DNA of 64,000 nt from Sporomusa ovata DSM 2662 (GTDB taxonomy: Bacteria; Bacillota; Negativicutes; Sporomusales; Sporomusaceae). A program made the position numbers and the translations under genes. Of this stretch, positions 8,174-16,166 are shown one piece after another. Positions within the stretch are counted from its first letter, which is position 1, and every line of letters begins with the position of its first letter. Location: the NCBI RefSeq assembly GCF_000445445.1, contig NZ_ASXP01000005.1, positions 434,053 through 498,052 of the forward strand, written 5' to 3'. The notes beneath the pieces were generated by a model. It saw only the letters and a program-made list of their open reading frames with translations, searched no databases and was not told the origin of the DNA.

Positions 8174-8261
8174 AACGTGTCCCCCTTCCAATAGTAATAT
8201 AAAAAAACTGATAGACAAATTTGCTAATAATTAGCAGTAATGGATAAGGCTGATTTTAAGA

Positions 8262-9449
8262 TTATTTTTGCTCAGAAAATAGGTGGTTTACTAACACTTC
8301 CTGCTGCTTAAAAAAATCGTGGCTTATTTCATTTTTGCTCCCGTATGGTGATTTAAAAAATAAGCTCAAATAGGTCAGCTCTCCAACTTCGCCTTTAAAA
8401 GTCGAGAACTCAACCAGTCTCGCCAGATCGACAATTAGAGGAGCTGCCAAGGCTGAATCACTACCTTGCCAATTTATTTTCATGCTCATAGAACGGCCAA
8501 GCCATCCTTCAAAATCAATACTGTCCCAAGCTTCCTTATTGTCACCTCGCGGTCTATAGTAATCAATCCTTACAATGTGCTCAATGTCATAACCTAGGAT
8601 GTCGCGAAGTACCCCACGTTTACTTTCTATCTTTGTGTTAGCATGAATTTTGTCACTTAGAACTGCTCCATCACTATTACCAAGAATATTAGTGCTATAC
8701 CAACCGTTAAGTTTCAAATTACGTGCCCTAAACATTGGGGCGAGGACTGTTTTGTACAGTGTCTGACCTGTTTTCCCATCCTTGCCAGCTATCGGTACTC
8801 CTTTCTCCCGCGCTAATTCTCTTAACGCAGGCAATTCCGCACAAGTACTTGCTGTAAAATTTATAAAACTACAACCTGAATTTAATGCAGCATAAGTATA
8901 AATCATACTTGGGGATATACCGGGATGGTCTATTTCTATTGCATTAATTAATTCTTCAAGTGACCAATGACAAACTTCTAAAGTCGCAGGCACTTCTGTC
9001 GACGAGACATTGACAACTGTCACTTGGTCTAGTCCTAGACGCTCCCTAAAATCCTTGATATCGCTCTCTAAATTTTTTACTGCCGAACGCAGACTAACCT
9101 TCTGCCCCGCCACCACTCCTAAAACACGTTTGGTGAAATCGTCAACATTTGTTGTAACTCCAGAATAGCAAGGTATCTCTAATAGTTCGTCTTGAACTGA
9201 TTCTAGAACGTCTAGGGGCACTATCCCATGCTGTCTAGCGGCATCAGATAAGCGTGTATTCCTTATCTCCCAGCCACCAAAGTAAATATTATCCAAAGTG
9301 ACAAGGTCGAGCCCCATCATTTCCTCAGATTCAGTAACCATCCCCGTAGTTGGTGCCAACCCGCGGCGAATAGCTAGGACTCCCGCAATTACTGTCGTCG
9401 CTATAGCCCCTGCTGAACCAATAAAAAGTACACCAAGCTTTCGTCCCAT
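8262..9449 (-). CDS. Inositol-3-phosphate synthase-like sugar-phosphate cyclase
   Basis: 395 residues from the ATG at 9449, which has GGAGG six bases upstream; the ATG at 9461 overlaps the previous stop and is less likely. The N-terminal NAD fold starts LFIGSAGAIATT. The signature block of the family is present: GKDGKTGQT with the active-site lysine, STNILGNSDG and DSALAAPLIVDL, corresponding to the eukaryote-type synthase. The enzyme converts glucose 6-phosphate to inositol 3-phosphate using bound NAD. In Ebo clusters the cyclase is usually the dehydroquinate-synthase-like EboD; here this unrelated cyclase fills that slot, so the true substrate may differ. Confidence 0.85.
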   Translation of the reverse strand: MGRKLGVLFIGSAGAIATTVIAGVLAIRRGLAPTTGMVTESEEMMGLDLVTLDNIYFGGWEIRNTRLSDAARQHGIVPLDVLESVQDELLEIPCYSGVTTNVDDFTKRVLGVVAGQKVSLRSAVKNLESDIKDFRERLGLDQVTVVNVSSTEVPATLEVCHWSLEELINAIEIDHPGISPSMIYTYAALNSGCSFINFTASTCAELPALRELAREKGVPIAGKDGKTGQTLYKTVLAPMFRARNLKLNGWYSTNILGNSDGAVLSDKIHANTKIESKRGVLRDILGYDIEHIVRIDYYRPRGDNKEAWDSIDFEGWLGRSMSMKINWQGSDSALAAPLIVDLARLVEFSTFKGEVGELTYLSLFFKSPYGSKNEISHDFFKQQEVLVNHLFSEQK

Positions 9450-9460
9450 ATACGCCTCCA

Positions 9461-10804
9461 TTATTTCGGATATCCCAGTATCTCAAGCAGGAGTGAATGG
9501 ATATCCCGCGTCTCCCAGATTCCCTGCTTACCGATAATGTTAGCCTGCGGTCCATAGGCAACAAGGCTGACTAAATCCTGGCTACCCTCAGCTGGCCTCC
9601 CATGAGACCCCATAATGAGCTTGGGCTTGAGAGGTATGCTGCGCGTTACCGGGTCTATAAATAATTCGCAAGGATCATAACCCGGTTTCCTGTGTATGTC
9701 TACTCCTCTAACAAATCCCGGAGCTTGCTCATCACTTTTCCACCAGTAATACGTAAACCAGGCGTCTTTTTCAGCGATAGCTACCAGCTCGCCTGAATTT
9801 TCATGGTCTATTCGGTAAGCCTTTTTGCCAACCTCTCCGAGCACTTCACTAATACCAGCTACTTGTCTTAAAGTTATCTTAACCTCTTTGATGCAGTTTT
9901 CTTTACAATAGACGTGAGCAAGCTGGTGGTCCGCGACTGCAAAAGCTTGGCTGTGAAAAAAGTCTATATACTCTTTTCCATCAATAAGGGCTACTTGAAG
10001 GAACCCCTTATCTCGGAGCACTTTATTTATGTGAACCGCTCTTGATACTTTTTGAATAGCGTATTCAGATAGTATGAGAACGTTTGTGTCAGTTTTAATT
10101 CTACCTTCCACTATTTCGTCAATAAACTGGCCAATGAGTGTGTCTATTTCTTTTACCGATTGCCGTGCCTCTTCACTATTGGGACCAAAACGCTGAGCAT
10201 TGTAGTCAAGATTCGGTAAGTACACTAGCGTAAGATTTGGGTCATATGTCTTTATAGTCTCAAGCGTTGCCTTCATAATCCATTCACTTGATTTGATTGA
10301 AGCTAGCGGACCCCAGAAGTGGTGCAAGGGAAATTCACCTATCTTGCCGACCATTGTCTCGTACCAGTTGGAAGGACTCGAAAAGCACCACGTCGTTATC
10401 CCTTTTTCATTGTGAATCGGTGACGGAGTTAACACTATATCCGCTGATGCATATTTAATAAACTGCCAGAATAGTATTGCTGTTGTCGACTTAGGGTCAT
10501 AGTTTTTCAGAGTCTGCCATATAGTTTTACCTTCAAGCCTAGCCCCTGTTTGTTCCCACATTGTTACAGTGCTGCGCTGCCGGTCATATACACCGTTCCC
10601 GATAATTCCATGCCTGCAAGGCTCATAGCCAGTCAAGTACGTTGCCTGAATTGACCCAGTCACAGCGGGGAATTGCGGTTTAACTACGGAAACCGCCCCA
10701 GCCTCAGCCATTCTATTGATATTTAGTGTCAAAGATTTATCCGCAATATGAGCGGGAGTAAGGCCTACTACATTAAACACAACTAGTCTTTCTAAGTTTG
10801 ACAA
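9461..10804 (-). CDS. Alkaline-phosphatase-superfamily phosphodiesterase, EboF-like
   Basis: 447 residues. I choose the TTG at 10804, 15 bases after the UbiA stop and preceded by GGGGGTGG; the upstream ATG at 10870 would run through the UbiA gene. The nucleotide pyrophosphatase/phosphodiesterase fold is visible: FPAVTGSIQATYLTGY holds the nucleophile threonine, LPNLDYNAQRFGP the metal-binding Asp, and LILSEYAI plus a late GSHG the remaining metal sites. No signal peptide. EboF proteins of this type are part of the scytonemin/indole-alkaloid-linked ebo cluster; function is unproven. Confidence 0.8.
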   Translation of the reverse strand: MSNLERLVVFNVVGLTPAHIADKSLTLNINRMAEAGAVSVVKPQFPAVTGSIQATYLTGYEPCRHGIIGNGVYDRQRSTVTMWEQTGARLEGKTIWQTLKNYDPKSTTAILFWQFIKYASADIVLTPSPIHNEKGITTWCFSSPSNWYETMVGKIGEFPLHHFWGPLASIKSSEWIMKATLETIKTYDPNLTLVYLPNLDYNAQRFGPNSEEARQSVKEIDTLIGQFIDEIVEGRIKTDTNVLILSEYAIQKVSRAVHINKVLRDKGFLQVALIDGKEYIDFFHSQAFAVADHQLAHVYCKENCIKEVKITLRQVAGISEVLGEVGKKAYRIDHENSGELVAIAEKDAWFTYYWWKSDEQAPGFVRGVDIHRKPGYDPCELFIDPVTRSIPLKPKLIMGSHGRPAEGSQDLVSLVAYGPQANIIGKQGIWETRDIHSLLLEILGYPK

Positions 10805-10818
10805 AATTCCACCCCCAA

Positions 10819-11685
10819 CTAGGTCATTTCGATGTAGCTCGCCAGTACGCGTGAAAGGAGACCAAGGCATATAATAATAACGGCTAACTCTATGCCTACG
10901 AATATTGCAACTAGGCTGGCATCTAAGAGAGACAAGGCAATAATTCCGTTTCGTACTAAGAGTCTAATATTTCCCGGTATAGGGTCTTTCATGGCCGGTA
11001 AGGCTCCACCGACCATTACACCCGCGTATAAGCCTATTGCAAGGAGAGAAATCAAGTTTTCATCAAAGCTAGCTGTAGCAACTAAACCGGCTAACACACA
11101 AATATGGAAAGTGAGAATTGACATTAACTCCCCTCTGCCTAAGCCATCTACTTCCCCACGGCTGACGAGCGTGACCCCCGCTATATGGAACAAAGGAAAT
11201 AGGCATAAGGGAATAAATATGCCAAATGCAATTGGATTAATAGTAAACCCTAGGGAAAGGTTAAGGGCTCTACATAATCCCATAATCAGACTACCGAAAA
11301 CTCTGGAATTTTTAGCCCTGCAATTATAAACAAAAACACTCACTACTATTAATGTTGAAATCAATAAGGTTAAAGTCCCTATCATTTTTGCTAGAAATAA
11401 ACCGCTAAGAAAGAATACTGCAGAAAGATAGTAAGCATCGATGATGTTAATTGCACCGCTGGGAAGTGGCCGTTCGGGACGTTCGACTGCATCACTTTTC
11501 GCATCGACAATATCGTTTTGGACTACTCCTGCCGCATATAGACATACAGAGATCAAACAAAGAGGCATTAAAACGGTGATCTCTGGTATGCCACCAGAGA
11601 CAATAAAGGCTCCCGCAATAACATCGGTGATTGCGGTAATCAGATTGGGAGCTCTCGTAATTTTTAGAAGTGGCAAGAGTTTCAT
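10819..11685 (-). CDS. UbiA-family prenyltransferase, EboC-like
   Basis: 288 residues, about eight or nine membrane helices. The first Asp-rich motif is QNDIVDAKSDAVERPERPLP (NDxxD); the second region lies near VSRGEVDGLGRGE. UbiA enzymes transfer polyprenyl groups to an acceptor at the membrane. AAGGAG overlaps the end of the upstream isomerase gene, so translation is probably coupled. Among Ebo genes this matches EboC. Acceptor and prenyl donor cannot be read from sequence. Confidence 0.87.
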   Translation of the reverse strand: MKLLPLLKITRAPNLITAITDVIAGAFIVSGGIPEITVLMPLCLISVCLYAAGVVQNDIVDAKSDAVERPERPLPSGAINIIDAYYLSAVFFLSGLFLAKMIGTLTLLISTLIVVSVFVYNCRAKNSRVFGSLIMGLCRALNLSLGFTINPIAFGIFIPLCLFPLFHIAGVTLVSRGEVDGLGRGELMSILTFHICVLAGLVATASFDENLISLLAIGLYAGVMVGGALPAMKDPIPGNIRLLVRNGIIALSLLDASLVAIFVGIELAVIIICLGLLSRVLASYIEMT

Positions 11686-11692
11686 AAACTCG

Positions 11693-12517
11693 CTACTCCT
11701 TTTTATTAGTTAGATACTGCAAAGCTTGACTAGCAGCCTCTATAGGTCTATCTTCATATGGGTATAGCTCTGCGGTAATAAAACCGTCGTAGCCGGAATA
11801 CTCTATTGCCGCCAGAACGGCCTTAAGGTCGATAGCACCTTCTCCTGGGATGAGGTGCCGGTGCACGCGTGATGGCGCTATATCCTCCAAGTGGTAATGC
11901 CCAGTGTATGGAGCAAGTTGGTGTACAAGCCTCGCTGGGTCCTCAAATGCACAGTAAAAGTGACCGATATCAAAGTTCAGTTTAACTGCAGGTGAATCGA
12001 CTTTCTCCATCAGCTTTAAAAACTGACCTGAGGTCTCAATTAATAAATCCGGCTCAGGTTCAATGAGAACATCCACCTTGAGTTTTTCGGCAATCGGAGT
12101 TAGTTCACTAATAGCCTCAAGAAATGCTCCCATTGCCCATTCACGATCTACACCGATAACAGGCCCGCCAGGCTCTATAGAAATAGACTTAGCTTCAAGG
12201 TCTTTAGCAAGGTACAAACAGTTGATGGTATGTTCGATCCGCTGCCTTCTTTTATGTTCTTCTTTTTCAATAAATGATGGGTGCCATGTGTCACCTATCG
12301 CATAAAGCATAAAGGCATTCAGGTTAGCTATGGATATCCCAAGCTCTTTTACTACTCGGGCAATTTCCTTACGGGTTTTGGCAGAAGTTAAGGGTGGATA
12401 TGCGTGAGGTATATCGCACATTATTTCTACCCCGCTGTATCCCAATGCAGCAATAGCCTTAATCGCTGCTTGAATATCGTATTTTCTAAAGGCATTGGTA
12501 CTAAAGGAATACTTCAT
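11693..12517 (-). CDS. Sugar phosphate isomerase/epimerase-type TIM barrel, EboE-like
   Basis: 274 residues, AP-endonuclease-2 superfamily. Metal ligands are in place: E in LIEPEPDLL, D/H in NFDIGHFY, H in GHYHLEDI and E in TAELYPYED. GGAGGA precedes the ATG. It lies between the TatD and UbiA genes, as EboE does relative to other ebo genes. A paralogue with the same architecture opens the operon at 13348-14217. Confidence 0.83.
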   Translation of the reverse strand: MKYSFSTNAFRKYDIQAAIKAIAALGYSGVEIMCDIPHAYPPLTSAKTRKEIARVVKELGISIANLNAFMLYAIGDTWHPSFIEKEEHKRRQRIEHTINCLYLAKDLEAKSISIEPGGPVIGVDREWAMGAFLEAISELTPIAEKLKVDVLIEPEPDLLIETSGQFLKLMEKVDSPAVKLNFDIGHFYCAFEDPARLVHQLAPYTGHYHLEDIAPSRVHRHLIPGEGAIDLKAVLAAIEYSGYDGFITAELYPYEDRPIEAASQALQYLTNKKE

Positions 12518-12533
12518 GGAAAATCCTCCGCGC

Positions 12534-13325
12534 CTATAATTTCAATTTACCGGACTGTCGGTAAAATTCAGTAGGGTTATCCCATATCAATCGTTCGATA
12601 TCCTGCTCCTTAAAACCAGCCTTCCTGAGTTCTAACGAGGCCTGTGCCACATTAATAGGGTCAGAATCACCCCAGTCTGCTGAACTGTTTATCATCATGC
12701 GTTGAATGCCATAAGTCTTCAGGATTGACACCACTCTTTCGGGTGACAGCTTAGTTGGGTATAGCGTCATTCCCGCCCAAGCACCGTATTCAATCGTCAT
12801 CTCAATGGTTTCTTCGGTGTTATGATCAATTAGAACTCTATCCGGGTTCATTCCTTCCTCAGTGAGCACTTCGATTATCCGTTTAGCCCCGACTTTCTTG
12901 TTAACATGCGGCGTATGAACTACTGTCAGCATGTTTCGCTTTTTAGCAAGACGGAGCTGGAGCCTTAGCACTTCTACCTCAGCCTCGGTGTTTTTATCGA
13001 GACCAATTTCACCAATGGCGATACATTTGGGATGATCCAGGTACTCTACCATCCGGCCAACAACTTCCTTGGCTAAAGTTATATTATTAGCCTCCTTAGG
13101 ATTAACTGCCAGACAAGCATAATAGTCCATGCCAAAACTTGCGGCACGCTTTGTCTCAAACTCCATCATATGGTTGAAATAGTCTAAAAAGCTTTCAGGA
13201 TATTTCTTGTCACTGCCCAGCCAAAAGGCAGGCTCTACAATACATCTAACGCCACAAAGGGCCATTTTCTTGTAGTCATCCGTCGTACGTGAGTACATAT
13301 GAATATGCGGTTCGAAAATTTTCAC
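12534..13325 (-). CDS. TatD-like metal-dependent hydrolase, EboB-like
   Basis: 263 residues from GTG at 13325 (AAGGG upstream). Amidohydrolase ligands: HIH in FEPHIHMY, E in IGEIGLD, H in VVHTPH, H in LIDHNTEE and D in SSADWGDSD. This is the TatD pattern, but the sequence is divergent from housekeeping TatD nucleases. In ebo clusters this family is EboB. Confidence 0.83.
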   Translation of the reverse strand: MKIFEPHIHMYSRTTDDYKKMALCGVRCIVEPAFWLGSDKKYPESFLDYFNHMMEFETKRAASFGMDYYACLAVNPKEANNITLAKEVVGRMVEYLDHPKCIAIGEIGLDKNTEAEVEVLRLQLRLAKKRNMLTVVHTPHVNKKVGAKRIIEVLTEEGMNPDRVLIDHNTEETIEMTIEYGAWAGMTLYPTKLSPERVVSILKTYGIQRMMINSSADWGDSDPINVAQASLELRKAGFKEQDIERLIWDNPTEFYRQSGKLKL

Positions 13326-13347
13326 CCTTAAACCCCCTTTGGTTTTC

Positions 13348-14217
13348 TTAAATAATTGTTTTTGCGCCCAGCTTAGTCAGAGTATCCTGCAAATACGCCA
13401 ACGACTGTCTAGCCGCTTCAGCTGAATCATCCTGATAGGTATATAACTCCACAGTAAGATAGCTGCGATAGTTGCAATAATAAAGCGCCGACAATACTCT
13501 AGTAAAGTCAATGTCGCCTTCGCCTGGAATCAGATGATAATGCCTTCGGCCTAAGATGTCTTCAATATGAACATTCCATATCCGCCCACTGTTACGGGCG
13601 ATTACTTCGCAGACATTTTCCCCCGCAACGTGAGAGTGGCCAATATCTAAATTGAGGCCAAGGTTTGGGCAATTAATTGTTTGGACTAGTTGTAGGAAAT
13701 CCTCTTCACTTTCAACTAATAGGCCAGGCTCATATTCAATACCAATAAGGACATTTCTCTTCAGCGCGTGCTCAAGGACTCTCGACAAAGATGCAATAAG
13801 ATGCCTAAAAGCATTATCTGGCGGATTACCTGGAGTTAGTCTGCCGGAAGTTATGCTGACGCAATGCGCGCCCAGTTTAGCTGCTAGATCTATTGCTTTC
13901 AATGTGTATTCAACTCTTTGTGCACGTAGTTGTGAATCAGAACTAGCTAATGACGGACCAAACAGTATTTCCTCTGGCAGCCTGTTCTTGCCGTATAGAC
14001 AGATAGCCGTATTCGCGTTGATATTTGAGACTTTAAGCTTACAGCTTGCCAGCATATTTACTATATCGTCACACTCACGCTCTGATATAGTAAGTGGATT
14101 GATATGCGGGCTATCAGCAAGTATTTCTACACCTCGGTAGCCTAACGCTGCTATACTCTTTATACTTTCAGCTAATGAGAACTTAACATATCCGTTCGTA
14201 CTAAATGCTAATTCCAT
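13348..14217 (-). CDS. Second TIM-barrel isomerase/epimerase of the Ebo-like operon
   Basis: 289 residues, first gene of the operon. It shares the start pattern (FSTNGYVKFSLAESIKSIAA) and all four metal-ligand segments (IGIEYEPGL, NLDIGHSHV, WNVHIEDI, TVELYTYQD) with the product of 11693-12517, so the two arose by duplication. Two EboE-like copies may handle two steps or form a heteromer. EboA and the DHQ-synthase-like EboD are absent from the window. Confidence 0.82.
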   Translation of the reverse strand: MELAFSTNGYVKFSLAESIKSIAALGYRGVEILADSPHINPLTISERECDDIVNMLASCKLKVSNINANTAICLYGKNRLPEEILFGPSLASSDSQLRAQRVEYTLKAIDLAAKLGAHCVSITSGRLTPGNPPDNAFRHLIASLSRVLEHALKRNVLIGIEYEPGLLVESEEDFLQLVQTINCPNLGLNLDIGHSHVAGENVCEVIARNSGRIWNVHIEDILGRRHYHLIPGEGDIDFTRVLSALYYCNYRSYLTVELYTYQDDSAEAARQSLAYLQDTLTKLGAKTII

Positions 14218-14344
14218 ACCTCACACCCCATCTATATGGTATATGTATGGCCAACCCTACCTTGTGACAGTATTTTTATATAACGTGGCTAAACTACCTT
14301 TTCTGGCATAATTTATCATAAATAGGCTTTTGTGAGGTGTTATT

Positions 14345-15715
14345 GTGAAAAGTAAAAATAGACCAAGGCAAATTGACCCTAGCGATATTGTAGTGCCTCC
14401 CGGATACGAGGTAGATGTTTACGCCGACTGTCTTACTACCCCAATAAATTTGGTTTTTACCGATTTAGGTAATGTATTGATTGCAGACGCGGGCGTCGCA
14501 GATGGTAATGGCAAAGTTCTTGGTTTAACAGATGATGGTTTTCAAGTAATCGCCGATGGTTTCAACCCTCCGCTGACTGGAATCAATGTTTTAGGAGATG
14601 ACATTTATGTATCGCACCGAGGCTTTATTTCAGTAGTCCATACTGATGGAACTGTTGAAGATGTGTTGGCTGGACTGCCGAGCTGGGGGGATCACCATAA
14701 TAACAGAGTGGTTTTTGGTCCTGACGGGAAGATGTACTTCGGGCAAGGCACAGCTACCAATTCCGGTGTCGTTGGACCCGACAATCGTGGATGGGTAAAA
14801 AACTATCCCTTTCTCCACGATTACCCCGGAGAAGACATTGGCCTAGTAGGTAGAAACTATGAATCAGAGAATTTTCTAACCATCGCACCTGATGATATCG
14901 CAGTAACTGGCGGGTATTCCCCGTTCGCAGTACCAACAATACGCGGTGAAGAAGTAAAAGGTATAATACGCGCCAGCGGTAGCATCCTGAGGGCCAATCC
15001 CGACGGGTCAGAGCTTGAACTTGTTGCCTGGGGACTTAGAAATCCCTTCCGAATGAAATTTGACCGTAACAATAGACTATACTCAACCAACCACGGTATG
15101 GATGTCCGTGGCAGTCGACCTGTTGCTAACTCACCCGACGAGTTCTATCTAATTAAGAAAGGCTGCTGGTACGGTTGGCCGGACTTTACTGGCGGCTTGC
15201 CTGTAACTCTACCACGTTTTAAACCTGAAGATGATCCACAGCCTAAGTTTTTACTATCTAAGCATCCAATGGAACCGCCTGAGCCACTTGCTGTTTTCGA
15301 GCCACATGCAGCTGTTATGGGTTTTGACTTCAACTATAACAGACGATTTGGACAAGTAGGGGATGTGTATATTGCCGAATTTGGTAGTGAAGCACCAAGG
15401 ACAACAGGTGGTAAACCTCTACCAGGCGTTGGCCATCGGGTCTCCAGAATCAACATGAAGACAGGTAAAGTCATAGTATTTGCCATTAACAAAAGTGGGT
15501 ACGCCGCCTCCTATACCAACGGCGGCGGCTTTGAGAGGCCTATCGATGCGGTATTTGGCCCGGATAAAGCCTTGTATGTAGTAGATTTTGGTATGACCGC
15601 CGAAGCCCAGTCTGGTGATCATCAAGACGGACATGAAGAGGGTGGCGAAGGCGGAGCTCATGAGCATAACTATTTACCGCGTACAGGGTTAATCTGGAGA
15701 ATTAGGCGGATATAA
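14345..15715 (+). CDS. Glucose/sorbosone dehydrogenase-like beta-propeller protein
   Basis: 456 residues from GTG at 14345 with GAGGTG upstream. Repeated propeller blade motifs are seen (VVFGPDGKMYFGQG, WGLRNPFRMKFD, AVFGPDKALYVVDFG); GLRNPFR is typical of the soluble PQQ glucose dehydrogenase/sorbosone dehydrogenase family. No signal peptide is visible, which is unusual for a periplasmic PQQ enzyme. A short His/Gly/Glu-rich stretch near residues 427-443 (GDHQDGHEEGGEGGAHEH) may bind metal. It is divergent from the Ebo-like operon and shares its 127-base upstream region. Confidence 0.8.
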   Translation: MKSKNRPRQIDPSDIVVPPGYEVDVYADCLTTPINLVFTDLGNVLIADAGVADGNGKVLGLTDDGFQVIADGFNPPLTGINVLGDDIYVSHRGFISVVHTDGTVEDVLAGLPSWGDHHNNRVVFGPDGKMYFGQGTATNSGVVGPDNRGWVKNYPFLHDYPGEDIGLVGRNYESENFLTIAPDDIAVTGGYSPFAVPTIRGEEVKGIIRASGSILRANPDGSELELVAWGLRNPFRMKFDRNNRLYSTNHGMDVRGSRPVANSPDEFYLIKKGCWYGWPDFTGGLPVTLPRFKPEDDPQPKFLLSKHPMEPPEPLAVFEPHAAVMGFDFNYNRRFGQVGDVYIAEFGSEAPRTTGGKPLPGVGHRVSRINMKTGKVIVFAINKSGYAASYTNGGGFERPIDAVFGPDKALYVVDFGMTAEAQSGDHQDGHEEGGEGGAHEHNYLPRTGLIWRIRRI

Positions 15716-15756
15716 CACAAGGGAAGGTCCAATGATTTTGGACCTTCCCTTGTGTT
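15714..15756. terminator. Bidirectional terminator
   Basis: Perfect 17-bp stem (15714-15730 with 15740-15756), T-rich or A-rich on both flanks, between convergent genes. Confidence 0.85.
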
Positions 15757-15791
15757 ATTGGTGTATGTTATTCAACATCTAGAAGTACGGT

Positions 15792-16058
15792 TTACTGCAA
15801 TCTCATTTGCTGTTGTTTATCTTGCTGTTGACTGGCTTGTTGCTGCGTCATGTTTTCCATAGCGTATTGTGGTTCCTGTCCTTCTATATACTGCAGCCGG
15901 CTAGTAAGGTCGTTAGATATTTGATCCATTTGCTTACTAAAGTTCTGGAACATTTGCTTTGCCTGTGGATCTTGGGTATCCATAGCGAAGGAATGGAAAT
16001 TGCCACTTAGTGTTTTGAGCATACCCAAAGCCTGGTGTACTTTCATGCCTACAGTCAC
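15792..16058 (-). CDS. DUF1657 family protein
   Basis: 88 residues from GTG at 16058 with AGGAGGGGG upstream. A helical bundle-like core (VHQALGMLKTLSGNFHSFAM, then MFQNFSKQMDQISNDLTSRL) and a Gln-rich tail. DUF1657 genes accompany DUF421 and spoVA genes in mobile spore operons of Firmicutes; more copies lie at 46265 and 48482. Function unknown. Confidence 0.78.
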   Translation of the reverse strand: MTVGMKVHQALGMLKTLSGNFHSFAMDTQDPQAKQMFQNFSKQMDQISNDLTSRLQYIEGQEPQYAMENMTQQQASQQQDKQQQMRLQ

Positions 16059-16166
16059 GTCCGCCCCCTCCTTTCTAAATTATAGGTTGCACAATATTCC
16101 TGCACCATATTCTGTATAAATTCTCCAAGTAATAGGAACAATGAAAAAAAACGGACTGGTGATAAG

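Noticed and set aside
10805..10870. ATG 10870 as start of the EboF-like gene
   Set aside because: Would overlap the UbiA gene; TTG 10804 has GGGGGTGG and aligns with the expected protein start.
10892..11329. 145-codon plus-strand frame opposite UbiA
   Set aside because: Mirror of a hydrophobic membrane protein; no RBS or homology-like motif.
13652..14140. 162-codon plus-strand frame opposite the first Ebo-like gene
   Set aside because: Antisense to a well-supported isomerase with all metal ligands.
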